A stretch of 64,000 bases of DNA from Cysteiniphilum litorale (GTDB taxonomy: Bacteria; Pseudomonadota; Gammaproteobacteria; Francisellales; Francisellaceae): contig NZ_QLIQ01000009.1 in NCBI RefSeq assembly GCF_003428165.1, forward strand, positions 1-64,000. The letters are read 5' to 3'. A program made the translations under genes and the position numbers. Below the pieces are notes generated by a model. That model had not been told where the DNA came from, made no database searches, and saw only the letters and a program-made list of their open reading frames with translations. The first letter of the stretch is position 1; every line of letters begins with the position of its first letter. This document shows positions 8,280 through 18,700 of this stretch, piece by piece.

Positions 8280-9484
8280 ACTCCTTTTATGCTATGGTTT
8301 AGCCGTTGTTTTTTAGTTTGTAAATATCCTTTATTATGCTCATGTACATCTGACTCTGATACGAGCACCTGCACTGCAATATTCGCCTTTTGCAGAGCCT
8401 GCACTTTTTCAGGGTTATTTGATAATAGCTGGCATGACTTTATATCATAATATTTAAGCACTTGCAGCGCATGATCATAGCGACGATTATCTATTGGCAA
8501 ATTAAGTGCTTCATTGGCTTCAATCGTATCCATGTGCTTTGCTCGCTGCAACTCATAGGCTTTAAGCTTATTCACCAAGCCAATATCGCGCCCTTCTTGC
8601 TCAAGATAAATCAAAATCCCACCACGATCAGCAATCTCATGTAATGCGTGATGCAACTGTGATTGGCAATCACACTTTAATGAACCGAATAAATCGCCCG
8701 TAATACACGATGAATGAATACGCACGAGTGGATTATCTTTAATGTCTTTGCTTATGACTTTTATTTCACTTTGGGTCACCGGATCGACAAAAACACTCAT
8801 CTCAAGCTCGCCATAATCACGAAAAGGAATAAGGCTACTTGCCGCTTTTGTAATAAGCTTTTCAGTTGCCAAGCGATATAAACGAAGCTCCTCAATACTT
8901 AATATCGGCAAATCATGAGTAAGAGCAAAGCGCTCAATCTCTTCGCCTTTCATCATGCTGCCATCTTTATTCATCAGCTCACACAAGACTGCTGCCGGAT
9001 GAAAGCCTGCCATTTTCACTAAGTCAACACTTGCCTCTGTATGCCCTTGACGCCCTAACACCCCATAATCATTCGCAACTAATGGGAAAATATGCCCCGG
9101 ACGACTAATATCACTAGGATCAACGTCAGGGTTTGATGCCACTTGAATCGTGTGCGCGCGATCTTTCGCCGATACACCTGTTGTTACCCCTTCTTTTGCT
9201 TCTATCGTGATAGTAAAAGGCGTTGTAAATTGACTGGTGTTTAAATCTGCCGGCACCATTGGGTTTAATTGCAAGCGTTTGGCATGCGCTTTTGACATTG
9301 CCAAACAGACAATACCACTGGCATGTTGTAGCATTAAATTGACATTCTCAATATTCGCAAGCTGCCCTGGGAAGATTAAATCACCCTCATTCTCACGATC
9401 TTCATCATCGGTTACGATAATACTTTTACCTTGTTTTAGGGCATTAACTGCGGCTTCAACGCGTGTTTTAATTCTTTGAAACAT
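8276..9484 (-). CDS. ribBA: bifunctional DHBP synthase / GTP cyclohydrolase II RibBA
   Basis: The N-terminal half forms 3,4-dihydroxy-2-butanone 4-phosphate from ribulose 5-phosphate; the C-terminal half opens GTP to the first pyrimidine of the pathway. DDEDRENEGD at residues 26-35 is the DHBP synthase metal and substrate loop. The cyclohydrolase half keeps the zinc cysteines in CITGDLFGSLKCDC (about 258-271) and EQEGRDIGLVNK, so it looks catalytically intact. ATG at 9484 is chosen because GGAG lies ten bases upstream and the 402-aa product starts where the family does; an open frame extends 34 codons further. It overlaps the ribE 3' end by 17 bases. Confidence 0.95.
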   Translation of the reverse strand: MFQRIKTRVEAAVNALKQGKSIIVTDDEDRENEGDLIFPGQLANIENVNLMLQHASGIVCLAMSKAHAKRLQLNPMVPADLNTSQFTTPFTITIEAKEGVTTGVSAKDRAHTIQVASNPDVDPSDISRPGHIFPLVANDYGVLGRQGHTEASVDLVKMAGFHPAAVLCELMNKDGSMMKGEEIERFALTHDLPILSIEELRLYRLATEKLITKAASSLIPFRDYGELEMSVFVDPVTQSEIKVISKDIKDNPLVRIHSSCITGDLFGSLKCDCQSQLHHALHEIADRGGILIYLEQEGRDIGLVNKLKAYELQRAKHMDTIEANEALNLPIDNRRYDHALQVLKYYDIKSCQLLSNNPEKVQALQKANIAVQVLVSESDVHEHNKGYLQTKKQRLNHSIKGV

Positions 9485-10076
9485 ATTGTATTTTCTCCAT
9501 ATAATGATGAATGTGTTTACCAATAGGATCCGCTTCAAGGTTGACCTTGGTGCCCACTTGATAATTCTTAACAATAGTGGCATCAATAGTATGCGGAATA
9601 AAAGTGACCGTAAAATAGTCGCCTTTTACTTCAATCACGGTAATGCTCATACCATCAATGGTGATAAATCCTTTATTAACTAAATATCTTAATATCTCTA
9701 AAGGCGCAGAAATAGCCACAAGCCAAGCCTCTGCTTCATGGGTAATCGATTTCACTTCACCGACACCATCAACATGACCTTGCACCATGTGCCCACCGAT
9801 AAAATCATTTAAGCGTAACGATAGCTCAAGATTAACATGCGATCCAGCAACGAGCTGTCCCAAGGTTGTTTTACGCAATGTTTCAGGTACCGCTTCAAAG
9901 CTCACTAAGCCCTTTACTTTATCCAAAGTAACGACCGTTAAGCACACACCATTAATGGCAATGCTATCACCTATTTTACAACTGGCTAACTGCTCTGAGC
10001 GAATCACCAATGTGATTAAATCAGACCCTAAAACCGAATCAACCGTTGCCACTTCCTGTACAATACCACTAAACAT
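9468..10076 (-). CDS. ribE: riboflavin synthase, alpha subunit
   Basis: This enzyme dismutates two molecules of 6,7-dimethyl-8-ribityllumazine into riboflavin and the pyrimidine intermediate that RibH reuses. The 202-aa protein has the two tandem lumazine-binding repeats of the family. The first opens with MFSGIVQEVATV, the second with GHMVQGHVDGVGEV near residue 95. The start is ATG at 10076, nine bases after ribD. Some databases call this gene ribC. It overlaps ribBA, consistent with a single transcript. Confidence 0.96.
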   Translation of the reverse strand: MFSGIVQEVATVDSVLGSDLITLVIRSEQLASCKIGDSIAINGVCLTVVTLDKVKGLVSFEAVPETLRKTTLGQLVAGSHVNLELSLRLNDFIGGHMVQGHVDGVGEVKSITHEAEAWLVAISAPLEILRYLVNKGFITIDGMSITVIEVKGDYFTVTFIPHTIDATIVKNYQVGTKVNLEADPIGKHIHHYMEKIQYVSKN

Positions 10077-10085
10077 AACTACCTC

Positions 10086-11177
10086 TTACGATCTTTTATT
10101 TCCTGTTTTTCCTGCTTTTTCTATGCGACCCATACAATAATAGTCATCACTCAAAAACCCATTATCTTCGATATTAACGCGCTTCTTGTGCTTAAAATCG
10201 GCAATGATCATAGGTGCTACATAACTTTGCACTTCATCGACTAACTGCGCCGCAAAAAAAGCATTTAGTAATGTTCTACCACCCTCAACTAAGACACTAG
10301 TAACACCTCTTTGCGCCAATATTTCTAATACTTTTGTAAGGTCAATCTCGCCCTGATTTAATGATACTTTGATACACTCAATACCTTTATGCGTTAATGC
10401 ATCAAGCGTATCTTGATCCGCCAAATCACTGGTAATCACAATACTCTCAATACCATCATTAAAAAGCCTAGCATCACATGGTAACTGGCAGGTTTTTGAT
10501 AACACAATACGTAATGGATGCTTAATAAACTCAGCATCTGAAACTCTCACGGTAAGACTTGGATTATCTTCAATCAGCGTCTCGCGCCCAATCATAATCG
10601 CATCAACGCTATTACGTAGATTATGCACTTGCTGTTGTGATGTTTTATTAGTAATTTGTTTATTATCTTGTGGATGAGTAACCATCTGACCATCGAGTGA
10701 CATGCCCCATTTGGCAATAACATATGGGCGTTTATACTTATGATAATGAAAAAATATTTTATTCATTACAGTCGCTTCATCATGCATAAGCCCTGTCTCA
10801 ACAACAATACCCGCCTGTTGTAAACGCTTAATACCCTTACCTGCCACTTGTGGGTTAGGATCAACACTCGCGACAACGACTTTAGCAACTTGTGCCGTGA
10901 TCAAGCGCTCGGTACAAGCCCCCGTTCTGCCAACATGGCAACACGGCTCAAGGGTAACATAAACAGTCGCGCCTTGCGCGCTATCCCCTGCTTGATCTAA
11001 GGCATGAATCTCGGCATGTTTATCTCCAGCAAAGCGATGCCAACCTTCACCAATAATTTGACCATTTTTAACAATCACGCAGCCAACCATTGGGTTAGGT
11101 GACACACTCAAAGCGCCACGCCTTGCCAACATCAGCGCTTGAGACATATAAAAATAATCCGCTTGAAACACTTGCAA
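10086..11177 (-). CDS. ribD: bifunctional pyrimidine deaminase / reductase RibD
   Basis: RibD deaminates and then reduces the pyrimidine formed by GTP cyclohydrolase II. The N-terminal deaminase shows the zinc site KHAEIHAL and LEPCCHVGRTGAC (about residues 52-86). The C-terminal reductase shows SVLVEGGRTLLNAF near 295-308. At 363 aa it is of normal length. The start appears to be TTG at 11177, because AAAGGG lies six bases upstream and the product begins like E. coli RibD; an ATG at 11147 is the alternative. It is the first gene behind the FMN riboswitch. The rare start codon should lower translation. Confidence 0.94.
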   Translation of the reverse strand: MQVFQADYFYMSQALMLARRGALSVSPNPMVGCVIVKNGQIIGEGWHRFAGDKHAEIHALDQAGDSAQGATVYVTLEPCCHVGRTGACTERLITAQVAKVVVASVDPNPQVAGKGIKRLQQAGIVVETGLMHDEATVMNKIFFHYHKYKRPYVIAKWGMSLDGQMVTHPQDNKQITNKTSQQQVHNLRNSVDAIMIGRETLIEDNPSLTVRVSDAEFIKHPLRIVLSKTCQLPCDARLFNDGIESIVITSDLADQDTLDALTHKGIECIKVSLNQGEIDLTKVLEILAQRGVTSVLVEGGRTLLNAFFAAQLVDEVQSYVAPMIIADFKHKKRVNIEDNGFLSDDYYCMGRIEKAGKTGNKRS

Positions 11178-11269
11178 TAATCACCCTTTCATTAATTTAT
11201 TTAACTTCAGGGACAAGCAAAAGAAATAAACATATGCAAAATGGGCAAGAGCAGCACATTGATAATGAG

Positions 11270-11353
11270 TTCAACATTCAACATTCAACATTCAACATTC
11301 AACATTCAACATTCAACATTCAACATTCAACATTCAACATTCAACATTCAACA
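11270..11353. repeat. 12 perfect tandem copies of a 7-bp repeat
   Basis: TTCAACA is repeated twelve times without a mismatch (TGTTGAA on the rib operon strand). The array lies in the untranslated leader between the FMN riboswitch and the ribD ribosome binding site. Arrays of this kind gain and lose units by slippage, each changing the leader by seven bases. No protein is read through it on the transcribed strand. Confidence 0.95.
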
Positions 11354-11401
11354 TTTTAAAATATAATGCACTTGCACTTTACACATATGTTAATCATATT
11401 A

Positions 11402-11549
11402 CTTCTTCTTTCATCCGGACTATAACCGTCGGCTCTGGAATCTCACCAGATCTGCTGACCTTTGACCTTTAAATCAAAGCGCTCGTGGGCTTTTCTAAAT
11501 GCTTATAGAATTACCACCGGTGGGGAGTTTCACCCCGCCCTGAAGAACT
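11402..11549 (-). promoter_or_regulatory. FMN riboswitch (RFN element) of the rib operon
   Basis: Read on the minus strand, the segment contains the RFN hallmarks in order: CTTCAGGGCGGGGTGAAACT, then CCCCACCGGTGG, AGCCCACGAGCGC, CAGATCTGGTGAGATTCC and AGAGCCGACGGTTATAGTCC followed by GGATG. This aptamer binds FMN and lowers expression of riboflavin genes. It lies about 225 bases ahead of ribD. Neither a strong GC-rich terminator nor an obvious sequestering helix is visible between aptamer and ribD, so whether control is at transcription or translation cannot be told. Confidence 0.95.
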
Positions 11550-11576
11550 AGAGTTGAATTCTACGTTGTTTTGAAT

Positions 11577-11603
11577 AAAAAATCCAGAAGTGATAAGCAC
11601 TTC
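11577..11603 (-). terminator. rho-independent terminator of pyrG
   Basis: On the minus strand, GAAGTG-CTTAT-CACTTC forms a hairpin (11587-11603) followed shortly by six T residues (11582-11577). It lies 20 bases after the pyrG stop and just ahead of the FMN riboswitch, so it separates pyrG from the rib operon. Confidence 0.6.
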
Positions 11604-11622
11604 AGCTGATAACTTATAAGAA

Positions 11623-13329
<1,707 letters not shown>

Positions 13330-13444
13330 TTAAATTTATGATAAAGCATCGATGAATTATCCACACTCCTAATTTATTGCCAAATTTAAGCTATTGGGAT
13401 AATTATTGTTTTACATAATGTTGCTTATAAACTACAATCAGGAC

Positions 13445-13771
13445 ATGAAACAGATACGCATATACAAAACACCAGATGGGAAAGAACCATTTAATCTATG
13501 GCTTGATAACATCAAAGACAAAATTACCAAAGCTAGGATACGTAGGCGAATTGATCGCTTATATTTTGGCAATGAAGGTGATCATAAACATGTTGGCAAT
13601 GGTGTGTTTGAACTACGACTAGCGTTTGGCTCTGGATATCGTGTTTACTATGCTAAAGAAGCTGAAATCACATATATTTTATTGCTTGGTGGTGATAAAA
13701 AAACACAGCCTAACGATATTAATCTAGCTCAAAAATATTGGCTTGAGCTAAAGTTAGGAGACCATTTATGA
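13445..13771 (+). CDS. RelE/ParE-superfamily toxin, HigB-like (addiction module killer)
   Basis: The protein of about 108 aa has the hallmarks of the addiction module killer family (phage Gp49-like): KTPDGKEPFNLWLDN near the start, a basic KARIRRRIDRL helix, and GVFELRLAFGSGYRVYY followed by LLLGGDKKTQ. Family members cut mRNA at ribosomes or inhibit gyrase; which applies here is not visible. ATG at 13445 gives the usual length, although AGGA lies very close to it and ATG at 13418 is possible. The stop overlaps the antitoxin start by four bases (ATGA), so the pair is co-translated with the toxin first. Confidence 0.88.
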   Translation: MKQIRIYKTPDGKEPFNLWLDNIKDKITKARIRRRIDRLYFGNEGDHKHVGNGVFELRLAFGSGYRVYYAKEAEITYILLLGGDKKTQPNDINLAQKYWLELKLGDHL

Positions 13772-14085
13772 ACAAAAATATTGAGCAAAATACAACAGAT
13801 TATCATGCACACTTAATTCAAAGTTTACATGATAAAGAAGAAGCCGTAGCCTATCTAGAAGTTGCGCTTGAGGAATATGAAAATGACGGCGATAGTCAAG
13901 CTTTTATGCTTGCACTTAAAAATATCGTTGAAGCGCAAGGCGGGGTGGGTTCTTTATCAAAAAAGACTGGGTTAGATCGAGCACACTTATATAGAGTGTT
14001 ATCCAGCAAAGGAAATCCAAGATTTATAACACTTGGCAATATATTGAAAGCGTTGGGTTTTAAATTATCAGTAAATTCCGTCTAA
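13768..14085 (+). CDS. HigA-like antitoxin with a helix-turn-helix
   Basis: This 105-aa protein belongs to the addiction module antidote family. Its C-terminal half is a lambda-repressor-like helix-turn-helix: GGVGSLSKKTGLDRAHLYRV followed by FITLGNILKALGF. The acidic N-terminal half probably wraps the toxin. It should neutralise the upstream toxin and repress their shared promoter. The start overlaps the toxin stop by four bases. It converges on argH with a 44-bp gap. Confidence 0.88.
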   Translation: MNKNIEQNTTDYHAHLIQSLHDKEEAVAYLEVALEEYENDGDSQAFMLALKNIVEAQGGVGSLSKKTGLDRAHLYRVLSSKGNPRFITLGNILKALGFKLSVNSV

Positions 14086-14129
14086 ACCCATATAAACTTA
14101 AAAACAAAAAGTACGTATTTTGAGTCAGG

Positions 14130-15548
14130 TTATATAGCAGCTTGCATTATTTCTTCAATCGCAGAAATCGCTTTTGCAACATTAGCAACTGCTGTACCAC
14201 CCATGGCTGTTTTGCTATTAACCGCTGACTCAATGCTCAACACTTGATAAACATCGTCATCAATCATCACTGAAAAATGCTGAAATTCAGAAAGTGTTAA
14301 ATCAGTTAATGATTTATTTTCACTTAAAGCATAGGCAGTAATTTCTCCAACGATATGATGCGCTTTCCTAAAGGCAATACCTTTTTTAGAGAGATAATCA
14401 GCTAGCTCCGTTGCCACACAAAAGCTGCCATCATAGTTTTTATCTTTATTTACCACTAAGCTTTCAACGGTTATCGTTGTTACTTTCAACAAGTCACTCA
14501 CGGTATCAACCGCAGCAAAAAGTGCCTCTTTATCCTCTTGCAGATCTTTGTTATATCCCGATGGTAAGGCTTTAACGGTTGTTAATAATGCAACTAAATA
14601 ACCATTTAAACGTCCTGCTTTGCCACGAACCAACTCCATTGCATCTGGGTTTTTCTTCTGCGGCATAAGTGATGAACCCGTCGTGACTAAATCACTCATT
14701 TCAACCAAACCAAACTCGGTCGTTGAATAGATAATCATATCCTCAGCAAAACGACTTAAATGTGTCCCAATAAGGCTAATCGCAGCTAATAGTTCAATAA
14801 TATAATCGCGATCACTGACTGCATCTAGACTATTTTGGGCAATTTCATTAAACCCCAACACATTGGCCATTTTCTGGCGATCCAAATGCCACGCATTGCC
14901 AGCAATCGCCCCCATGCCTAGTGGTGAGACATTGACGCGTTTTTTAATATCTAAAAGTCTCGCATAATCGCGTTTCAACATTTCATAAAAGGATAAGAAA
15001 TAATGCCCCCAAGTGATCGGTTGTGCTTGTTGCAAATGCGTATAACCCATGACAAACACGTCAACATTGGCTTTAGCTTGCGCGACAAAAGCCGCTTGCA
15101 AGGCTTTAATCAAATCACATAAATGCTCAATATGCTCAAGTACCCATAACCTTGTTGCACAAGAGACTTGTTCATTGCGAGACCTCCCCGTATTGGCCTT
15201 GTAGGCAAGATCACCTATTTTATCCACCAGTGATTGCTCAACAAAGGTATGAATATCTTCAACACCATCATTGATTGCCTGCTGAATAAGATACGGATTA
15301 TCATTAACCTCATGCTCGATCTCTGCTAAGGCTTGATGCAACGCCTGTAATTCGCTATCAGATAAAACGTTGATATCGCATAGTGCTTCCGTAAACGCTT
15401 TTGTTGCTTTGATATCATAAGGGAGCAGCCGATAATCAAAACTCAATGACTCATTAAAGCGTACAAATAAGGGATTATTATCCTCACTAAAACGCCCACC
15501 CCAAAGTTTTTGTTTTTCTTTTTTTTCTTTATTAATTACTTCTGCCAT
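14130..15548 (-). CDS. argH: argininosuccinate lyase
   Basis: ArgH splits argininosuccinate to arginine and fumarate, the last step of arginine synthesis. At 472 aa it is normal apart from a short Lys/Glu-rich N-terminal tail (NKEKKEKQK) before LWGGRF. The fumarase-superfamily signature GSSLMPQKKNPD is near residues 289-300, and TGRSRNEQ near 119. ATG at 15548 has GGA seven bases upstream. It overlaps argE by 13 bases and is the last gene of the cluster. Confidence 0.96.
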   Translation of the reverse strand: MAEVINKEKKEKQKLWGGRFSEDNNPLFVRFNESLSFDYRLLPYDIKATKAFTEALCDINVLSDSELQALHQALAEIEHEVNDNPYLIQQAINDGVEDIHTFVEQSLVDKIGDLAYKANTGRSRNEQVSCATRLWVLEHIEHLCDLIKALQAAFVAQAKANVDVFVMGYTHLQQAQPITWGHYFLSFYEMLKRDYARLLDIKKRVNVSPLGMGAIAGNAWHLDRQKMANVLGFNEIAQNSLDAVSDRDYIIELLAAISLIGTHLSRFAEDMIIYSTTEFGLVEMSDLVTTGSSLMPQKKNPDAMELVRGKAGRLNGYLVALLTTVKALPSGYNKDLQEDKEALFAAVDTVSDLLKVTTITVESLVVNKDKNYDGSFCVATELADYLSKKGIAFRKAHHIVGEITAYALSENKSLTDLTLSEFQHFSVMIDDDVYQVLSIESAVNSKTAMGGTAVANVAKAISAIEEIMQAAI

Positions 15549-16651
15549 GGCTTATCCTTTAATTCATTAAAAAATGTGATAAAAAATTCAATGCCCTCGT
15601 TGATTTGCTCTACATAAATAAATTCATCGGCACTGTGTGAACGCTTTGAATCCCCTGGTGAGAACTTAACACTTGGGCAATTTACCATTGCCTGATCTGA
15701 CGTTGTTGGCGAGCCATAGCTATTAATACCTTTTGCTAATAATGCCTGCATTAACGGATGCTCAATTGGTGTTTTACTAGGCTTAATACGTAGTGATCTA
15801 GGTGTAATTTCTGATGCCATATACTGGCGCATAATCTGCAGTACATCCTCATTGCCATAGGCATCAGTCGATCTAACATCAACGACAAAATGACATTTTT
15901 CAGGGACAACATTGTGCTTTACGCCAGCGTTGATCATCGTCACACTCATTTTCACATCACCCAATGTCTCTGAGGTTTGTACAAATTGATAACTGTTAAT
16001 CCAATTAATATCATCAACAGCTTTTAATATTGCATTATCTCCTTCATTGCGTGCAGCATGTCCTGTCTTGCCATGTGCGACACAATCACAAACCATTAAA
16101 CCCTTTTCGCTAATCGCAAGCTCCATGCTCGTTGGCTCACCAACGATCGCAAAGTCAATAGCATCAAAAAAGGTTAGCGCCAACTCAGCACCATTTTTGC
16201 CTGAGATCTCCTCTTCGGCAGCCGCGCAGAATAACAGATTAAAAGGTAAATCTGCCCTTTGATAAAAATAACTAAAAGTAGCTATCATACTTACCAACGC
16301 GCCACCGGCATCATTGGATCCCAAGCCATATAACTTACCATCAATGATTTCTGCACAATAAGGATCACGGGTATAGCTCTTACTCGGTGGCACGGTATCG
16401 TGATGTGAAATCAGTAAAACGGATGGTTTATGATCATCAAAATATTTATTCTTAGCGCACACATTATTACCAACTAAAGTACTAGTAATACCGCGTTCAA
16501 ATAACCATTGTTGAATAAATGCCGCACTTTGTGCCTCGTCTTTTGAAATCGATGGGATTTCAATTAAACACTTTAGTAATGCTAAGGCTTCTGCTTGTTT
16601 ATATGCTATATCTTCGATCAATACAGAATGCATACTTATATCATTTATCAT
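15536..16651 (-). CDS. argE: M20-family deacylase for acylated arginine intermediates (ArgE type)
   Basis: This zinc hydrolase should remove the acyl group from N-acylcitrulline or N-acylornithine. The metal ligands and catalytic residues are visible: SHHDTVPP near 82, GSNDAGG near 111, AAAEEEISG near 145, GEPTSMELA near 171 and HSADEF near the C-terminus. ATG at 16651 has a very strong GAGGAGGT seven bases upstream and directly abuts the argB stop. At 371 aa it fits the ArgE/DapE/LysK group. Neighbours argB and argH fix the pathway. Since the nearby carbamoyltransferase is of the acylornithine type, the substrate is probably acylcitrulline (inference). Confidence 0.88.
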   Translation of the reverse strand: MINDISMHSVLIEDIAYKQAEALALLKCLIEIPSISKDEAQSAAFIQQWLFERGITSTLVGNNVCAKNKYFDDHKPSVLLISHHDTVPPSKSYTRDPYCAEIIDGKLYGLGSNDAGGALVSMIATFSYFYQRADLPFNLLFCAAAEEEISGKNGAELALTFFDAIDFAIVGEPTSMELAISEKGLMVCDCVAHGKTGHAARNEGDNAILKAVDDINWINSYQFVQTSETLGDVKMSVTMINAGVKHNVVPEKCHFVVDVRSTDAYGNEDVLQIMRQYMASEITPRSLRIKPSKTPIEHPLMQALLAKGINSYGSPTTSDQAMVNCPSVKFSPGDSKRSHSADEFIYVEQINEGIEFFITFFNELKDKPWQK

Positions 16652-17464
16652 CTAGCGCACCTCCTCTGCCAATCTAATTGCCGTGACTTTAGATTTCTCG
16701 CCTTGCAAACTACGAGCAATATTATCCGCATTACTAATCATCACTTGATAAACGTTAGAGGCTAATGCATCAAAGCAATTCTCAAGTTTAACCAACATGC
16801 CTTGCTGGATCTTGTCCTCTGCCTTTAAACGTTGATATACATTTAAATCTAAGGTTTCAATCAATGAGTGTGGATTAGCAATATCCTCATAAACCCCTGC
16901 CAAATCCATACAGTAATATAGATTGACCTGATATTGATGCGCCAAGGCTTTTGCAATTTCATATGCTACTGTGTCGGCATTGGTATTTAAAAGCTGCCCA
17001 TTACCATCATGCGTAATCGGTGCAATAACAGGTAAAAAGTCATTATTGATCAAATCAATTAATACATTACGATTAACTGCTTTAACATCACCAACAAAAC
17101 CAAAGTCATGCATTTCAGTTCCGCGCTTGTTACTCAGTAGCAAATTAGCATCAGCACCACTTAGCCCCAATGCATTAACACCATAAGCTTGCAACTTAGC
17201 CACTATCTGTTTATTGATGACCCCGGCTAACACCATCGTCACAAGATCTAATGACACTTGATCAGTCACACGCCGACCATTAACAAAGGTAGATTCAACA
17301 CCTAGACGCTCGGCTAACTCGCTAACTTGATCGCCACCGCCATGCACAATAATGCATGGATTACTTTGCTGCGAAATAGCATGCAATAGCATATTGAGCT
17401 TACTTTCATCATCAATCACACGCCCACCTAATTTGATGATATTAAGCGTTTTATTCAACTTCAT
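16652..17464 (-). CDS. argB: N-acetyl(succinyl)glutamate kinase
   Basis: ArgB phosphorylates N-acylglutamate in the second step of arginine synthesis. The amino acid kinase fold is clear: IKLGGRVIDD near residue 9, IVHGGGDQVSEL near 38-49, and NTNADTVAYEIA near 160. Lys and Gly residues for ATP binding are in place. ATG at 17464 is preferred over two in-frame upstream ATGs because AAAAGG lies nine bases before it; this gives 270 aa. The gene overlaps the 3' end of the carbamoyltransferase gene by 14 bases. Confidence 0.93.
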   Translation of the reverse strand: MKLNKTLNIIKLGGRVIDDESKLNMLLHAISQQSNPCIIVHGGGDQVSELAERLGVESTFVNGRRVTDQVSLDLVTMVLAGVINKQIVAKLQAYGVNALGLSGADANLLLSNKRGTEMHDFGFVGDVKAVNRNVLIDLINNDFLPVIAPITHDGNGQLLNTNADTVAYEIAKALAHQYQVNLYYCMDLAGVYEDIANPHSLIETLDLNVYQRLKAEDKIQQGMLVKLENCFDALASNVYQVMISNADNIARSLQGEKSKVTAIRLAEEVR

Positions 17465-18464
17465 CGGCATAGACCTTTTCATTTAATAATGGTGCTTTTG
17501 ACATTTGTAATTTCAACGTTTTGACAAGTTCGGATAGCACATATTGCGCGGCATAGAGTCGATTCTCGGCTTGCTCGATAACAATTGAGCATTCAGAATC
17601 AAGCACATCATCAGCAATCACAAGATTGCGTCTCACGGGCAAGCAATGCAGCACCTTGGCATTGGGGGTGTTTTTTAGATTCTCTTGAGTGATCATCCAT
17701 TTGGCATCAGTATTGATCACCTTGCCGTATTCTTTAGTACTTGACCAATTTTTGACATAGATAAAATCGGCATCTTTAAACGCCTCATCTTGGTCATATA
17801 TCACTTGAGCATCACCGATAAATTCTGAATCCAATTCATAGCCTTCAGGGTGTGTTACTACAAACTCATAATCCATCAACTGCATACCCTCAGCAAACGA
17901 ATTTGCTACCGCATGTGGCAAGGGATTAACATGTGGCGCCCAACTTAACACAACTTTTGGTTTTTTTAGTTTTTTTGGTTTTTTATACTCTTCAATCGTT
18001 AGAATATCAGCAAGACTCTGTAAAGGATGACGCAAAGCTGATTCCAAATTCACTATTGGGCAATCCGTGTGTTTTTTAAATGCGCTAAAGATTTGCTCTT
18101 GATAATCTTGTTCTTTGTCATTGAGCTTGGCAAAGGAGCGAATCGCAACAATGTCACAATAGCTTGCAATCACTTGTGCTGCCTCTTTGATATGTTCAGG
18201 TTTATCGGTATTCATCACCACACCTTCGCTAAACTCCAGTGCCCAACCATTATTAACATCAATTGGTAATACATTCAAACCAATATTTTGTGCCGCTTTT
18301 ATCGTTGAGATTTTAGTGCGTAAACTTGGGTTTAAAAAAATAACACCTAAAGTTTTATGCGCACCTAATTTATCATTCGCATATGGATTCTGCTTAATCT
18401 CAATACATGATTGAATCGCTTCTTGGATATTGTCAATATCCTTAATACTTAAATAGTGCTGCAT
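17451..18464 (-). CDS. argF': N-acylornithine carbamoyltransferase, succinylornithine-like
   Basis: This 337-aa enzyme transfers a carbamoyl group to ornithine that is still acylated. It carries FLNPSLRTK (residues 44-51) where classical OTCases have STRT, plus RHPLQSLAD near 145-153 and HCLPVRRN near 283-290 where OTCase has HCLP followed by other residues. These mark the acylornithine subfamily known from Xanthomonas (acetyl) and Bacteroides (succinyl). Pro89 in NTDKPEHI appears to align with the proline that specifies succinylornithine in the Bacteroides enzyme, where the Xanthomonas enzyme has Glu; this alignment is from memory. It is separated from argD by a repeat-filled 208-bp gap, so it may have its own transcript or be read through. 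Confidence 0.88.
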   Translation of the reverse strand: MQHYLSIKDIDNIQEAIQSCIEIKQNPYANDKLGAHKTLGVIFLNPSLRTKISTIKAAQNIGLNVLPIDVNNGWALEFSEGVVMNTDKPEHIKEAAQVIASYCDIVAIRSFAKLNDKEQDYQEQIFSAFKKHTDCPIVNLESALRHPLQSLADILTIEEYKKPKKLKKPKVVLSWAPHVNPLPHAVANSFAEGMQLMDYEFVVTHPEGYELDSEFIGDAQVIYDQDEAFKDADFIYVKNWSSTKEYGKVINTDAKWMITQENLKNTPNAKVLHCLPVRRNLVIADDVLDSECSIVIEQAENRLYAAQYVLSELVKTLKLQMSKAPLLNEKVYADEVE

Positions 18465-18512
18465 GTTTTTTCACTCCTAGAAACTGTGTTTCTTTTATCT
18501 TATAAACTTTCT

Positions 18513-18700
18513 GTTGCTGAGCATTAGTCGAAGCCATTACATTTGCGTTGGCTGAGCGTCAGTCGAAGCCACTACAAATGTGACCCCTCACCCGCGCAGC
18601 CCAAGCTGCACGAGCAATCCCGCAAGGGGAGAGGTGATAGCTGGTGAACCTTATTTTTTACATTATTTCTACTCACCCCTCGACTTTGCTCAGGGTGCGG
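18513..18700. repeat. cluster of dispersed repeats inside the arginine operon
   Basis: The gap between argD and argF' holds GTTGCTGAGCATTAGTCGAA (18513 on) and GTTGGCTGAGCGTCAGTCGA (18547 on). A different hairpin element follows at 18582-18636 (ACCCCTCACCCGCG paired with CGCAAGGGGAGAGGTG). The fourth unit is CCTCGACTTTGCTCAGGGTG, from about 18678. The first, second and fourth match the repeat near 4776-4841. The last unit lies inside the argD reading frame and encodes its final residues. Confidence 0.7.

Noticed and set aside
9484-9586. 34-residue N-terminal extension of RibBA
   Set aside because: It would overlap ribE much further, has no ribosome binding site, and adds residues not seen in the family; ATG at 9484 has GGAG upstream.
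11270-11353. The tandem array considered as a CRISPR
   Set aside because: Units are seven bases and directly abut, with no spacers and no cas genes nearby.
11099-11359. A plus-strand frame ending in repeated NIQHSTF units
   Set aside because: It is the 7-bp repeat array read in frame (three heptamers per seven codons), antisense to the ribD start, with no ribosome binding site.
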